DNA of 64,000 nt. Source: Pseudomonas serbica (GTDB taxonomy: Bacteria; Pseudomonadota; Gammaproteobacteria; Pseudomonadales; Pseudomonadaceae). The notes below the pieces were generated by a model, which saw only the letters and a list, made by a program, of their open reading frames with translations, did not search any database and was not told the DNA's origin. Where the stretch lies: assembly GCF_028823535.1 (NCBI RefSeq), contig NZ_JAQIYM010000016.1:62001-126000 (forward strand), given 5' to 3'. This document shows positions 42,952-50,878 of this stretch, one piece after another (position 1 is the first letter of the stretch; each line of letters starts with the position of its first letter). Made by a program: the position numbers and the translations under genes.

Positions 42952-44472
42952 ATGAACTACGCCCACCCTGGCACGCCCGGTGCCATCGTTTCCTTCAAGT
43001 CCCGTTATGGCAACTACATCGGCGGCGAGTTCGTCGCGCCGGTCAAAGGGCAGTACTTCACCACCACCTCGCCGGTAAATGGCGAACCGATTGCCGAATT
43101 CCCGCGCTCCACGGCCGAAGACATCGACAAGGCCCTGGACGCGGCTCATGCGGCCGCTGATGCCTGGGGCAAGACCTCGGTGCAGGATCGCTCGTTGGCG
43201 CTGCTGAAAATTGCCGACCGCATCGAACAGAACCTGGAGCTGCTGGCTGTCACCGAAACCTGGGACAACGGCAAGGCCGTGCGCGAAACCCTCAATGCCG
43301 ACATCCCGCTGGCCGTGGATCACTTCCGCTACTACGCCGGTTGCATCCGTGCCCAGGAAGGCAGCTCGGCGGAAATCAACGAACACACCGCGGCCTACCA
43401 CTTCCATGAACCCCTGGGCGTGGTCGGGCAGATCATCCCGTGGAACTTCCCGATCCTGATGGCCGCGTGGAAACTCGCCCCGGCCCTGGCCGCCGGTAAC
43501 TGCGTGGTGCTCAAGCCGGCCGAGCAAACCCCGCTGGGCATTACCGTACTGGTCGAGCTGATCGGCGACCTGCTGCCACCGGGCGTACTGAACATCGTCC
43601 AGGGTTACGGCAAAGAAGCCGGCGAAGCCCTGGCCACCAGCAAACGCATCGCCAAGATCGCCTTCACCGGCTCGACCCCGGTCGGTTCGCACATCATGAA
43701 ATGCGCGGCGGAAAACATCATTCCGTCCACCGTGGAGCTGGGTGGCAAGTCGCCGAACATCTTCTTCGAGGACATCATGAAGGCCGAACCGTCCTTCATC
43801 GAAAAAGCCGCCGAAGGCCTGGTGCTGGCGTTCTTCAACCAGGGCGAAGTCTGCACCTGCCCTTCCCGCGCCCTGGTGCAGGAATCGATCTACGACGAGT
43901 TCATGGCCGTCGTGATGAAGAAAGTCCTGCAGATCAAACGTGGCGACCCACTGGACACCGACACCATGGTCGGCGCCCAGGCGTCCGAACAGCAATTCGA
44001 CAAGATCCTTTCGTACCTGGAAATCGCCAAGGGCGAAGGCGCCGAGCTGCTGACCGGCGGCAAGGTGGAAAAACTCGAGGGCAACCTGGCGAGCGGGTAT
44101 TACATCCAGCCGACCCTGCTCAAGGGCACCAACAAGATGCGCGTGTTCCAGGAAGAAATCTTCGGCCCGGTGGTGAGCATCACCACCTTCAAGGACGAAG
44201 CCGAAGCCCTGGCCATCGCCAATGACACCGAGTTCGGCCTCGGCGCCGGCCTCTGGACCCGCGACATCAACCGCGCCTACCGCATGGGCCGCGCGATCAA
44301 GGCCGGGCGTGTCTGGACCAACTGCTACCACCTCTACCCGGCGCACGCCGCGTTCGGTGGCTACAAGAAGTCCGGCGTCGGCCGTGAAACCCACAAGATG
44401 ATGCTCGATCACTATCAGCAGACCAAAAACCTGCTGGTGAGCTACGACATCAATCCGCTGGGCTTCTTCTAA
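42952..44472 (+). CDS. NAD-dependent acetaldehyde dehydrogenase (ExaC-like)
   Basis: A 506-residue aldehyde dehydrogenase. WNFPILMAAWKLAPALAAGN, the base Glu262 in VELGGKSPNI and nucleophile Cys301 in NQGEVCTCPSR are all present; the EVCTCPSR form is that of acetaldehyde dehydrogenases such as ExaC/AldB. After PhnX it would oxidise the released acetaldehyde to acetate, completing 2-aminoethylphosphonate use as a carbon source. It lies 75 bp after phnX. Confidence 0.88.
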   Translation: MNYAHPGTPGAIVSFKSRYGNYIGGEFVAPVKGQYFTTTSPVNGEPIAEFPRSTAEDIDKALDAAHAAADAWGKTSVQDRSLALLKIADRIEQNLELLAVTETWDNGKAVRETLNADIPLAVDHFRYYAGCIRAQEGSSAEINEHTAAYHFHEPLGVVGQIIPWNFPILMAAWKLAPALAAGNCVVLKPAEQTPLGITVLVELIGDLLPPGVLNIVQGYGKEAGEALATSKRIAKIAFTGSTPVGSHIMKCAAENIIPSTVELGGKSPNIFFEDIMKAEPSFIEKAAEGLVLAFFNQGEVCTCPSRALVQESIYDEFMAVVMKKVLQIKRGDPLDTDTMVGAQASEQQFDKILSYLEIAKGEGAELLTGGKVEKLEGNLASGYYIQPTLLKGTNKMRVFQEEIFGPVVSITTFKDEAEALAIANDTEFGLGAGLWTRDINRAYRMGRAIKAGRVWTNCYHLYPAHAAFGGYKKSGVGRETHKMMLDHYQQTKNLLVSYDINPLGFF

Positions 44473-44496
44473 CCTGGCGCGACACCGTGTAACAGC

Positions 44497-44564
44497 TTTC
44501 GCTGGCAAGCCAGCTCCTACAGATCGTGCAATACCTGTCGGGGCTTGCCGCCAGCGAAGGCGTC
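44497..44564. repeat. REP pair in inverted orientation (degenerate REPIN)
   Basis: Left unit TTTCGCTGGCAAGCCAGCTCC (from 44497, then TACAG) and a partly decayed inverted unit CGGGGCTTGCCGCCAGCGAAGG ending near 44560. Same core as the REP at 7041. Confidence 0.7.
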
Positions 44565-44634
44565 TTCCGGGGCTGGATGCCCAATTTTCCAAGCTATGCT
44601 GATAAAACCTGTTTCTGCACTTGAGACCCGTAGC

Positions 44635-45216
44635 ATGGCAACACCAGGCAAGCCTTCCTCGCTCACCTTCAAGGTCATGGCGTACCCGGCTGGAATTCTC
44701 CTCGTCACCTGGGCGGTCATGAAGCTGCTCGACAGCCAATTTGACCTGACGTTGTTGGCAGATACCAAGGTCTGGCTGTCAGGTTTTGCGGATTGGCTTG
44801 GGCTGCAAACACCCATTCCGAACTGGTCGCTGCTGATGATTATCGTGATTCTGATCGGCACGCTGTCTGTGGCGATCTACTACGCCCGCATCACTGACGG
44901 CGCTTACGTTGAGCTTCACGAGATCGAGCGAAAAATTTACAAAAGGAACAACCCCCAGTTTCCACAACTGACCGATGACCAGACGCTGCTGATGGAAGCC
45001 TTGGCCTATCATGCGAACTTCAGGAAAATTGCCAACCTGAACTCGGTTTGCAAGCTTGTCTCACTCAGCACGGCAGAAGTTGAAACCGGCCTGAAGCAAC
45101 TCCAGGTCAAGGGACTGGTGCGGCAAAAAGTGACACGGGGCACGTTTGGCACCACCATTTATGAACTGACCCTGGCAGGCAAGGATTATGCGCTGGAGCG
45201 GCTTGCGCTCACGTAG
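44635..45216 (+). CDS. hypothetical protein with two membrane helices and a winged-helix-like C-terminus
   Basis: 193 residues. Two membrane segments (PAGILLVTWAVMKLL near residues 18-32; WSLLMIIVILIGTLSVAIYYA near 62-82) are followed by a soluble part with a pattern like a MarR/winged-helix domain (LSTAEVETGLKQLQVKGLVRQKVTRGTFGTTIYELTLAGKDYAL). I do not recognise the family. The Met at 44596 is an alternative start. A membrane-tethered DNA-binding protein is a possibility from shape only. Confidence 0.6.
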   Translation: MATPGKPSSLTFKVMAYPAGILLVTWAVMKLLDSQFDLTLLADTKVWLSGFADWLGLQTPIPNWSLLMIIVILIGTLSVAIYYARITDGAYVELHEIERKIYKRNNPQFPQLTDDQTLLMEALAYHANFRKIANLNSVCKLVSLSTAEVETGLKQLQVKGLVRQKVTRGTFGTTIYELTLAGKDYALERLALT

Positions 45217-45337
45217 TCCAGACGTACGCGGGGCTTGCCCCTCGGCCGAATTCGTATCACGCAGAGGCCGGCCATGCCCAATGCACGAAGCGAACGATCT
45301 GGACGCATTGTCAGGCGCATTCAACCTGCTGTGCCAT

Positions 45338-45892
45338 TTAAAAATCTTCCGCCTCGGGCGCACGGAAGGCCTTGCTGTAGTAGCCGGACGGGTCGAAACA
45401 GCAAACGTGCTTTTTGCCGGATGCGAGCATATCGCAGGCATCGCCAATTCGTTTGGCGCGTGTCTTGAGTTGCTTGGCTGAAGTAATCCAGTGGATCCAG
45501 TCGACTCGTGCGAGGGTCGTTGCAGTGTTCCAGACTTTATGCGCCTCGGGGGTGGCAGCCAGTGCTTCCTGCAAGTCTGCCGGGATGTCAGGCTCGGGCT
45601 CCTTCTTCACCGGGGCCAGTTCCAGTGTGACGATGTCCCCAGGGGCCGCGCCCGCGGCTTCGAGTAACGCTCCGCTAACCCGCAGCCAATGACTCAGCTG
45701 ACCATCCGGCTCAAGGGTTGCCTGGAAAGGGTGCCCGTCGATTGTGCCTTCAACGGTCGTCCTGCCTCGCCTCGGAAGCCGTTCACTCGCCTCTCTTGGC
45801 AGTACGACGTACACCCATGACCTATCATCACCCGGCTTTGCCGGACGGATAAGCTTCGCTTCGAATCGGGATTTCACATCGATTGTGGTCAT
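45338..45892 (-). CDS. YdeI/OmpD-associated family protein (DUF1905 plus YdeI domain)
   Basis: 184 residues: an N-terminal DUF1905 barrel (FEAKLIRPAKPGDDRSWVYVVLPREASERLPRRGRTTVEGTIDG) and a C-terminal YdeI-like helical segment (ALAATPEAHKVWNTATTLARVDWIHWITSAKQLKTRAKRI). Members are linked to antimicrobial-peptide tolerance in enterobacteria, but the mechanism is unclear. It stands alone. Confidence 0.8.
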   Translation of the reverse strand: MTTIDVKSRFEAKLIRPAKPGDDRSWVYVVLPREASERLPRRGRTTVEGTIDGHPFQATLEPDGQLSHWLRVSGALLEAAGAAPGDIVTLELAPVKKEPEPDIPADLQEALAATPEAHKVWNTATTLARVDWIHWITSAKQLKTRAKRIGDACDMLASGKKHVCCFDPSGYYSKAFRAPEAEDF

Positions 45893-46271
45893 TACACTCC
45901 TCCATCTGATACGCCTGACTCGGCATTCCTACAGCCGTTGACGGTTTCGCTGCTGTTTAACCTTGTACATCTCGCGCCAGGTCCGAGGGTCCGGAGGGGT
46001 ATCGGAGAAAAGTGAAAGAAACCTGATCCATCTGGACGAGCCAATAGCTAAGGGGGGCTTCAAGTATCGACTAATCGGTGGATGACTGAACAGTGCAGGG
46101 TTTCACCCAGCTGAATCAGACTGCCGCGTCTCACGCCCGATGGTCGTTGCCTTTCGCCTGTCTCCGGCCTGTGGCTAAGCTTAATGAATCGGGGTGCATT
46201 GAAACCTGGGTGATTGCGACCAACTGCGGATCCGGGCAGGCGTCACCAGGGTGCGCCTGCAGGAGACGACC
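45893..46271. other. 379-bp stretch without a supported gene
   Basis: Short frames here lack ribosome sites and recognisable content. It must hold the promoters of the leftward YdeI-like gene and the rightward barrel protein; no clear repeat or operator was seen. Confidence 0.4.
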
Positions 46272-46562
46272 ATGTACGCGGTGATAAGAACCTATCTGGG
46301 TAGCGGCACAAAGCAGCTTTTCGAACGTTTGGAAGAACGCAGGACCGACGTTGAAGCGGCCCTGCGACAAGTGCCTGGCCTGGTCAGCTACACGCTGCTC
46401 AATACCGGTGATGGCGGTACGGCGGTGACTGTCTGCACGGACAAGGCCGGCAGCGATGCGAGCTTGAAAGTGGCGCGGGAGTGGATTCAGAACAATGCAT
46501 CGGACATCCGCGCGCAGCCGCCGATCGTGACGGAAGGTCCGGTCATTGTGCAAATCACGTGA
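46272..46562 (+). CDS. small ABM-like dimeric alpha/beta-barrel protein
   Basis: 96 residues with the ferredoxin-like pattern of antibiotic-biosynthesis-monooxygenase-type barrels: MYAVIRTYLGS strand, helix with EERRTDVEAALRQVPGLVSYTLL, GGTAVTVCTD strand, then a long helix. AGGAG at 46261-46265 supports the ATG at 46272 over the earlier reading. Without catalytic residues known for this group the role is open. Confidence 0.65.
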   Translation: MYAVIRTYLGSGTKQLFERLEERRTDVEAALRQVPGLVSYTLLNTGDGGTAVTVCTDKAGSDASLKVAREWIQNNASDIRAQPPIVTEGPVIVQIT

Positions 46563-46607
46563 TCACCCTGACGGTTACCCGGGCACGTGGTTCGTCCAGC
46601 ATAACGA

Positions 46608-46635
46608 ATCAAGCCCCGAGGAGTCGGGGCTTGAT
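46608..46635. terminator. bidirectional hairpin terminator
   Basis: Perfect 12-bp stem ATCAAGCCCCGA-GGAG-TCGGGGCTTGAT between convergent genes. T-tracts are short on both sides. Confidence 0.75.
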
Positions 46636-46647
46636 GGTCAGACGGTA

Positions 46648-47013
46648 TCAGGACTTGCGTCCCCCGCCTCCGCTCATATCATCATCCTTGCGTCCCATTC
46701 CAGTGGACTTGTCGCGGTCATCGGCAGTGTTGCCGCCGCGTCCGCTGCCTTGCCCGCCGGTGGACGATTGGTCAGCCCTGTTGGACTGTTGCCCGCCTGA
46801 AGCCTGGCCACCTTTTTGGCCTGGTTTGTTCATGTTTTCCTTGTCGTCGGCCCATTCGCCTCCGCGGTTGGTTCCCTGCCCGCCTCCGGCCATGCGATCG
46901 CTGTCACGCGATGCTTGTCCGCCAGAAGCCTGACCGCCTTTTTTGCCGGCATCAGCCGCCTTGTCCCGATCAGTGGAAAGATTGCCGGGATTTTTGTTTC
47001 CTGTATTGGCCAT
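46648..47013 (-). CDS. KGG-repeat stress-type hydrophilic protein
   Basis: 121 residues, very Gly/Gln/Ser/Asp-rich, with the stress-induced KGG motif twice (DAGKKGGQASGGQASRD; KPGQKGGQASGGQQSNR). It is predicted to be disordered. KGG proteins such as GsiB/YciG are induced under general stress and starvation. The frame is intact with a convergent terminator after its stop. Confidence 0.85.
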   Translation of the reverse strand: MANTGNKNPGNLSTDRDKAADAGKKGGQASGGQASRDSDRMAGGGQGTNRGGEWADDKENMNKPGQKGGQASGGQQSNRADQSSTGGQGSGRGGNTADDRDKSTGMGRKDDDMSGGGGRKS

Positions 47014-47266
47014 TTCTATTCACCTCTGCATCGTTGGTACGAGCGTGGGCTCGTATACGTCGGAGGACGGGTAAAACAGAAAGTTTGAAAGGAATTACAG
47101 CGCTCGCGACGAGTGGATCCGGCTGTTTGGTTCCATTAAAAACCCGCGCAGACGATGGACGGCCAGGGCCTGATGCTGGGGCGTTTTGCGAAGGTATCCA
47201 GACCAATCCCTCGATGTTAACTAGACTTGATGTGTCCTCCATGCCTCATACCCAGGTGGTCAATCG

Positions 47267-47824
47267 ATGACTGAACACATCGTGCATTTTCACTGCCAGA
47301 TCGATCAGGGCACCACCGAGCGCTTCCGCGACTGTTGTCTGGAAGCCATCGACCAGGGCGCCACCTCGTTGCTGCTCAACCTGTCCACGAGCGGGGGTAG
47401 CACCAACTTTGGCTTCACCCTCTATACCTTCCTCAAGTCTTTGCCGGTACCGCTCTGCGCGATCAACGCGGGCAACATCGAGTCCATGGGCATCATCATG
47501 TTCCTGGCGGCCGGCCGGCGTATCACCTCGCCCCACTCACGCTTCCTGATTCACCCGATGAACTGGTACTTCAGCCAGAAATCGGTGGACCACCAGCGCC
47601 TGCGTGAATACCTGTCGAGCCTGGACAACGACCTGGCGCGCTACGTGCAGATCTTCACCCTCGAAACGGCCGACGCCGAGACCAAGCTGGATATATTCCA
47701 TTGCCTTTCGGCGGAAGAAAAAGTCATCGCGGCCCACGAATCCCTGGCCTATGGCATTGCCCATGAAATGAAGCAGATGATGTTTGCCGATGACGTCAAA
47801 CACTGGAAAGTCAGCGGTGGATGA
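47267..47824 (+). CDS. ClpP-like serine protease, stand-alone
   Basis: A 185-residue protein with the ClpP/crotonase fold. The catalytic Ser73 is in AGNIESMGIIMFLAAG, His96 in SRFLIHPM, and Asp142 in ETKLDIFHCLSAEE fits the third residue. It lacks a ClpX/A neighbour, and the segment that contacts ATPases in true ClpP is not evident, so it may be a compact self-acting relative. It sits beside the KGG gene and an unknown gene, suggesting a stress setting. Confidence 0.82.
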   Translation: MTEHIVHFHCQIDQGTTERFRDCCLEAIDQGATSLLLNLSTSGGSTNFGFTLYTFLKSLPVPLCAINAGNIESMGIIMFLAAGRRITSPHSRFLIHPMNWYFSQKSVDHQRLREYLSSLDNDLARYVQIFTLETADAETKLDIFHCLSAEEKVIAAHESLAYGIAHEMKQMMFADDVKHWKVSGG

Positions 47825-47918
47825 ACAAGGCGCACTGCGGTTTCGGCTTTCTGTCATCCCGATGGAACATTGACAACAGCCCAGCCTCTATCGCAACACC
47901 AGCGAACCCGAGGATGGC

Positions 47919-48362
47919 ATGATGATCGACTCATTGACCGGTATGAAGCCAGGCGAGCGCTACACCGTCGAGAGCCTTGAACGCACACGACATTTCCCCG
48001 GCTTCTTTCTCGACGGCAAGTATTATCTGGGACCCGAACTGATGACCGCTGTCGGGTGGCTGGAAGGTCAGCAATTTTTTTATGACGAACTTGATCCCAC
48101 GGGCGAACCGGTATTCCCGGATCGGCTCGCTGGGCGCATCGAAGACCTGACGCTGGTTCTGGCTGATGGCGCTCGCCTGAAACTCAACAAGGTCCGATTC
48201 AACGCCCCGCTGGATTCACCTTCGCCAGCGGGTGGCCGGCGCGACAACGAGCGCAGACCTTCCCTGCTGGCTGCGGTATGCGCCTCGTTGTTGCTGGGTG
48301 GATGCCTGTATGCGCTCAGCCGTCGTGGACGGCGTGAGCGCTTGCGGCCGCCTATTCGGTGA
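47919..48362 (+). CDS. hypothetical protein with a C-terminal membrane anchor
   Basis: 147 residues. A soluble N-terminal domain (KPGERYTVESLERTRHFPGFFLDGKYYLG...) is followed by a basic linker and one hydrophobic segment (LLAAVCASLLLGGCLYAL, about residues 117-134). GAGGA precedes tandem ATG codons at 47919 and 47922. Family not recognised. It overlaps the convergent MFS gene by 11 bp. Confidence 0.6.
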   Translation: MMIDSLTGMKPGERYTVESLERTRHFPGFFLDGKYYLGPELMTAVGWLEGQQFFYDELDPTGEPVFPDRLAGRIEDLTLVLADGARLKLNKVRFNAPLDSPSPAGGRRDNERRPSLLAAVCASLLLGGCLYALSRRGRRERLRPPIR

Positions 48363-49668
48363 CCGCTGCAAGGTGGTCCGCCGCGGGCTCTGCACTGCCG
48401 ATCGGCGCATTGAGCAGCAGGAAGTACGCCAGGGCCGAACACAGCGCCACCACCGCACTGATCATGAACGCTGTGTTGAACGATCCCGAGTACTGGATGC
48501 TGAAGCCGGTGACGATCGGCGCGACGGAGCCGGCGATGTAGCCGCCGAAGTTCTGGATCGAACCGAACGAGGCCACCCGGCGGCTGTCAACGATCGTGTT
48601 GACGATCATCCAGGCCGTGGCGCTGGCCATGTTGATGCTGAACAGCGCCAGGCACAGCAGGATGATGCAACCGGTCAGGCCCGTGACAATCGACAGCGGC
48701 AAGGTGAACAGCGCCGCCAGTACCAGCCCCGTGATCACGCCGAACTTGCGGCTGGCCAGGATGCTCATGCCACGGCGCACCAGCATGTCACAGAAGCGCC
48801 CGGCAACGATGGTGCCGACCGCGCCAAAACCATAGGCCAGCGACACCAGCCACGCGGTCTTGTACAGGTTCATGCCATGCTCGCGCTCGAAGTAACCGGG
48901 CAACCAGGTCAGGTGCAGCCACAGCATGTAGATCACGCCCATGAAGCCCAGGACCGCACCCCAGGTACTGCGGTGTTTGAACAGGTCGAGCCAGCCGGCG
49001 AAGTAGGACACCTTCGGTGCCTGCGCATCGACTGCCTGCACGCGGGTCTGTTTCTCGGTGGGTAACGGCTTGCCTTCAGCCGCCAGCTCGGCCAGGTATT
49101 GCGCCTTGCTCTTGTAGAAGGCCAACCAGCACACGCCCAGGACGATTCCGATCGCCCCGGTAATGATGAACATGCCGCGCCAGCCGAAGTTGACCATGAA
49201 CAGCGTCAGCAACGGTGGCGCCAGGCATGGGCCAAGGCAGGTCGACGACCAGACGATGCCCGTCGGGGTCCCGCGCTCATTGGCATCGAACCATTCGGAC
49301 AGGGCCTTGGCCGCCGAGGGAAACATCGGTGCTTCGCCAATTCCCAGCAACACGCGCAGGCCCATGAAGCCGGCAAAGCTGTTGACCATGCCAAAAGTCG
49401 ACTGCGCCACCGACCAGGCCAGCAGCGAGGCGCCCAGGGCGATCTTGCTGCCCAACCGATCGATGATCAGGCCCATTGGCAACTGCGCAAACGCGTAGGC
49501 GATGGAGAACGCCGACAACAGGATGCCCATTTGCGAGGGGCTGATCATCATGTCCTTCTGGATCGAGGTGTTGGCGATCGACAGCGCACTACGGTCCAGG
49601 TAGTTGACCATGCCGATCAATAGCAGGAAGACAACGGTGATGCGTTGATACTTCTTCAGTGGGTTCAT
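48352..49668 (-). CDS. MFS transporter, anion:cation symporter family (sugar-acid uptake)
   Basis: 438 residues, 12 helices, with the ACS-family signature around MVNYLDRSALSIANTSIQKDM and GIGEAPMFPSAAKALSEWFDANERG. Close types (GudP, GarP, DgoT) import glucarate, galactarate or galactonate by proton symport. It lies at the end of a leftward set with an Ldh-family dehydrogenase, a semialdehyde dehydrogenase and a GarD-type dehydratase, separated from them by a REP pair. Uptake of an aldaric or aldonic acid is the likely role. Confidence 0.88.
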   Translation of the reverse strand: MNPLKKYQRITVVFLLLIGMVNYLDRSALSIANTSIQKDMMISPSQMGILLSAFSIAYAFAQLPMGLIIDRLGSKIALGASLLAWSVAQSTFGMVNSFAGFMGLRVLLGIGEAPMFPSAAKALSEWFDANERGTPTGIVWSSTCLGPCLAPPLLTLFMVNFGWRGMFIITGAIGIVLGVCWLAFYKSKAQYLAELAAEGKPLPTEKQTRVQAVDAQAPKVSYFAGWLDLFKHRSTWGAVLGFMGVIYMLWLHLTWLPGYFEREHGMNLYKTAWLVSLAYGFGAVGTIVAGRFCDMLVRRGMSILASRKFGVITGLVLAALFTLPLSIVTGLTGCIILLCLALFSINMASATAWMIVNTIVDSRRVASFGSIQNFGGYIAGSVAPIVTGFSIQYSGSFNTAFMISAVVALCSALAYFLLLNAPIGSAEPAADHLAAVTE

Positions 49669-49699
49669 CTGATGGCCTTTATTATTGTTATTGAAGCGG

Positions 49700-49800
49700 T
49701 GTAGAAGCGAGCTTGCTCGCGAAACACTTGAGCACGACGCGTTTATTCAGAATGCACGCGTCATCGTTAACAACCTTCGCGAGCAAGCTCGCTCCTACAG
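49700..49800. repeat. REP pair in inverted orientation (REPIN-like)
   Basis: Left copy GAAGCGAGCTTGCTCGCGAA (from about 49703) and inverted copy TTCGCGAGCAAGCTCGCTCC (49776-49795, then TACAG). Same core as 11341-11443. It sits between the Ldh-family gene and the transporter. Confidence 0.88.
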
Positions 49801-49806
49801 AGGGAA

Positions 49807-50862
49807 TCAGGTAAGCGCTGGCAGTTGCAACTGCGCGGCCGTCTGGTTGAGCTCGTCCACCACCTTCTGCGACAGGCTCAGGCCTTCGTCCAAGGCCTGC
49901 TCACGCAGCTTCAGGCCCGCCTGGCCCGGCAGGCGCACCGGGCGCTCGGGGTCGACCGCTCGACTGCCCAAAATCAACTTGCTGAGGAACGAGGTTTCGT
50001 CAGTGAACGCATCCAGCCCGCCGAAGAAGCGTGGGTCGATCACCACGGTCGTGGCCGAGGCGCCCCACTGCTCCGGACCGTCCTTGCGCCCGTGACCGGC
50101 GAGGCCCGAGGTCAGGGCCTCGACCAGGATCGCCAGGGCAAAACCCTTGTGCCCGAAGGCCTGTCCACCCAAGGGCAGGATGCTGCCCGGCGGGGTGCTG
50201 AAAAAATCGGCCGGGGCGTCGCTCACCTGGCCTTCGTTGCTCATCAGCACCGGGTGCGGCAGTCGGCTGCCGGCGTCGCGGCATTGACCGACCAGGGCCA
50301 GGGTCACGGTGGACATGCTCACATCCAGCAGGATCGGCGCGCCCCGGGTCGGGATACCGGCGGCAATCGGGTTCGGCGTGTAGATCGGGTCGATCCCGCC
50401 GTGGGCGCACACCAGCCCGACCGACGGGTCCGAGGAATACACCATCGCGACGAGGCCACGGTCGGTGTAGGGCTTGAGGTAAGCAGCCAGGCAACCGATG
50501 TGCGCGGCACGGCGCACCACGGCGATACCGATGCCCTGCTCCGTGGCGCCCTTGGCCGCGCTGTCCAGCGCACGGCTGACACAGTAGGGACCGAGCACGT
50601 AGTGACCGTCGAACAGGCTGGAAATACCGCTGTCGGACACCCGTTCGAGGTTCTCGGCCCTGGCCTTGACTTGCCCGCTGAGCATCCCGCCGATATAGCG
50701 GCTGACCAGGTTGAGGCCGTGAGTGCGATGGCCCAGCAATTCGCCTTCGAGCAGCACCCGGGTCACCACCTGGGCGACCTCGGCATCGGCTCCGGCTTTT
50801 TCGAACAGTTGCTCGACGAACGCGGTCAGCGTTGGCGCGGCGTAGCGTTTAGCTTCAGTCAT
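49807..50862 (-). CDS. Ldh family (malate/L-lactate-type) NAD(P)-dependent oxidoreductase
   Basis: A 351-residue member of the YlbC/ComC-type dehydrogenase family, distinct from Rossmann-fold LDH. GELLGHRTHGLNLVSRYI contains the catalytic His, and NPIAAGIPTRGAPILLDVSMS and GGQAFGHKGFALAILVEAL are family blocks. Members act on 2-hydroxy acids, ureidoglycolate or cyclic imino acids. With L-fuconate-dehydratase-like and GarD-like genes nearby it may handle a sugar-acid-derived hydroxy/keto acid, for example L-lactate; not proven. Confidence 0.85.
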   Translation of the reverse strand: MTEAKRYAAPTLTAFVEQLFEKAGADAEVAQVVTRVLLEGELLGHRTHGLNLVSRYIGGMLSGQVKARAENLERVSDSGISSLFDGHYVLGPYCVSRALDSAAKGATEQGIGIAVVRRAAHIGCLAAYLKPYTDRGLVAMVYSSDPSVGLVCAHGGIDPIYTPNPIAAGIPTRGAPILLDVSMSTVTLALVGQCRDAGSRLPHPVLMSNEGQVSDAPADFFSTPPGSILPLGGQAFGHKGFALAILVEALTSGLAGHGRKDGPEQWGASATTVVIDPRFFGGLDAFTDETSFLSKLILGSRAVDPERPVRLPGQAGLKLREQALDEGLSLSQKVVDELNQTAAQLQLPALT

Positions 50863-50878
50863 AGATGCTGCTCCCTGA

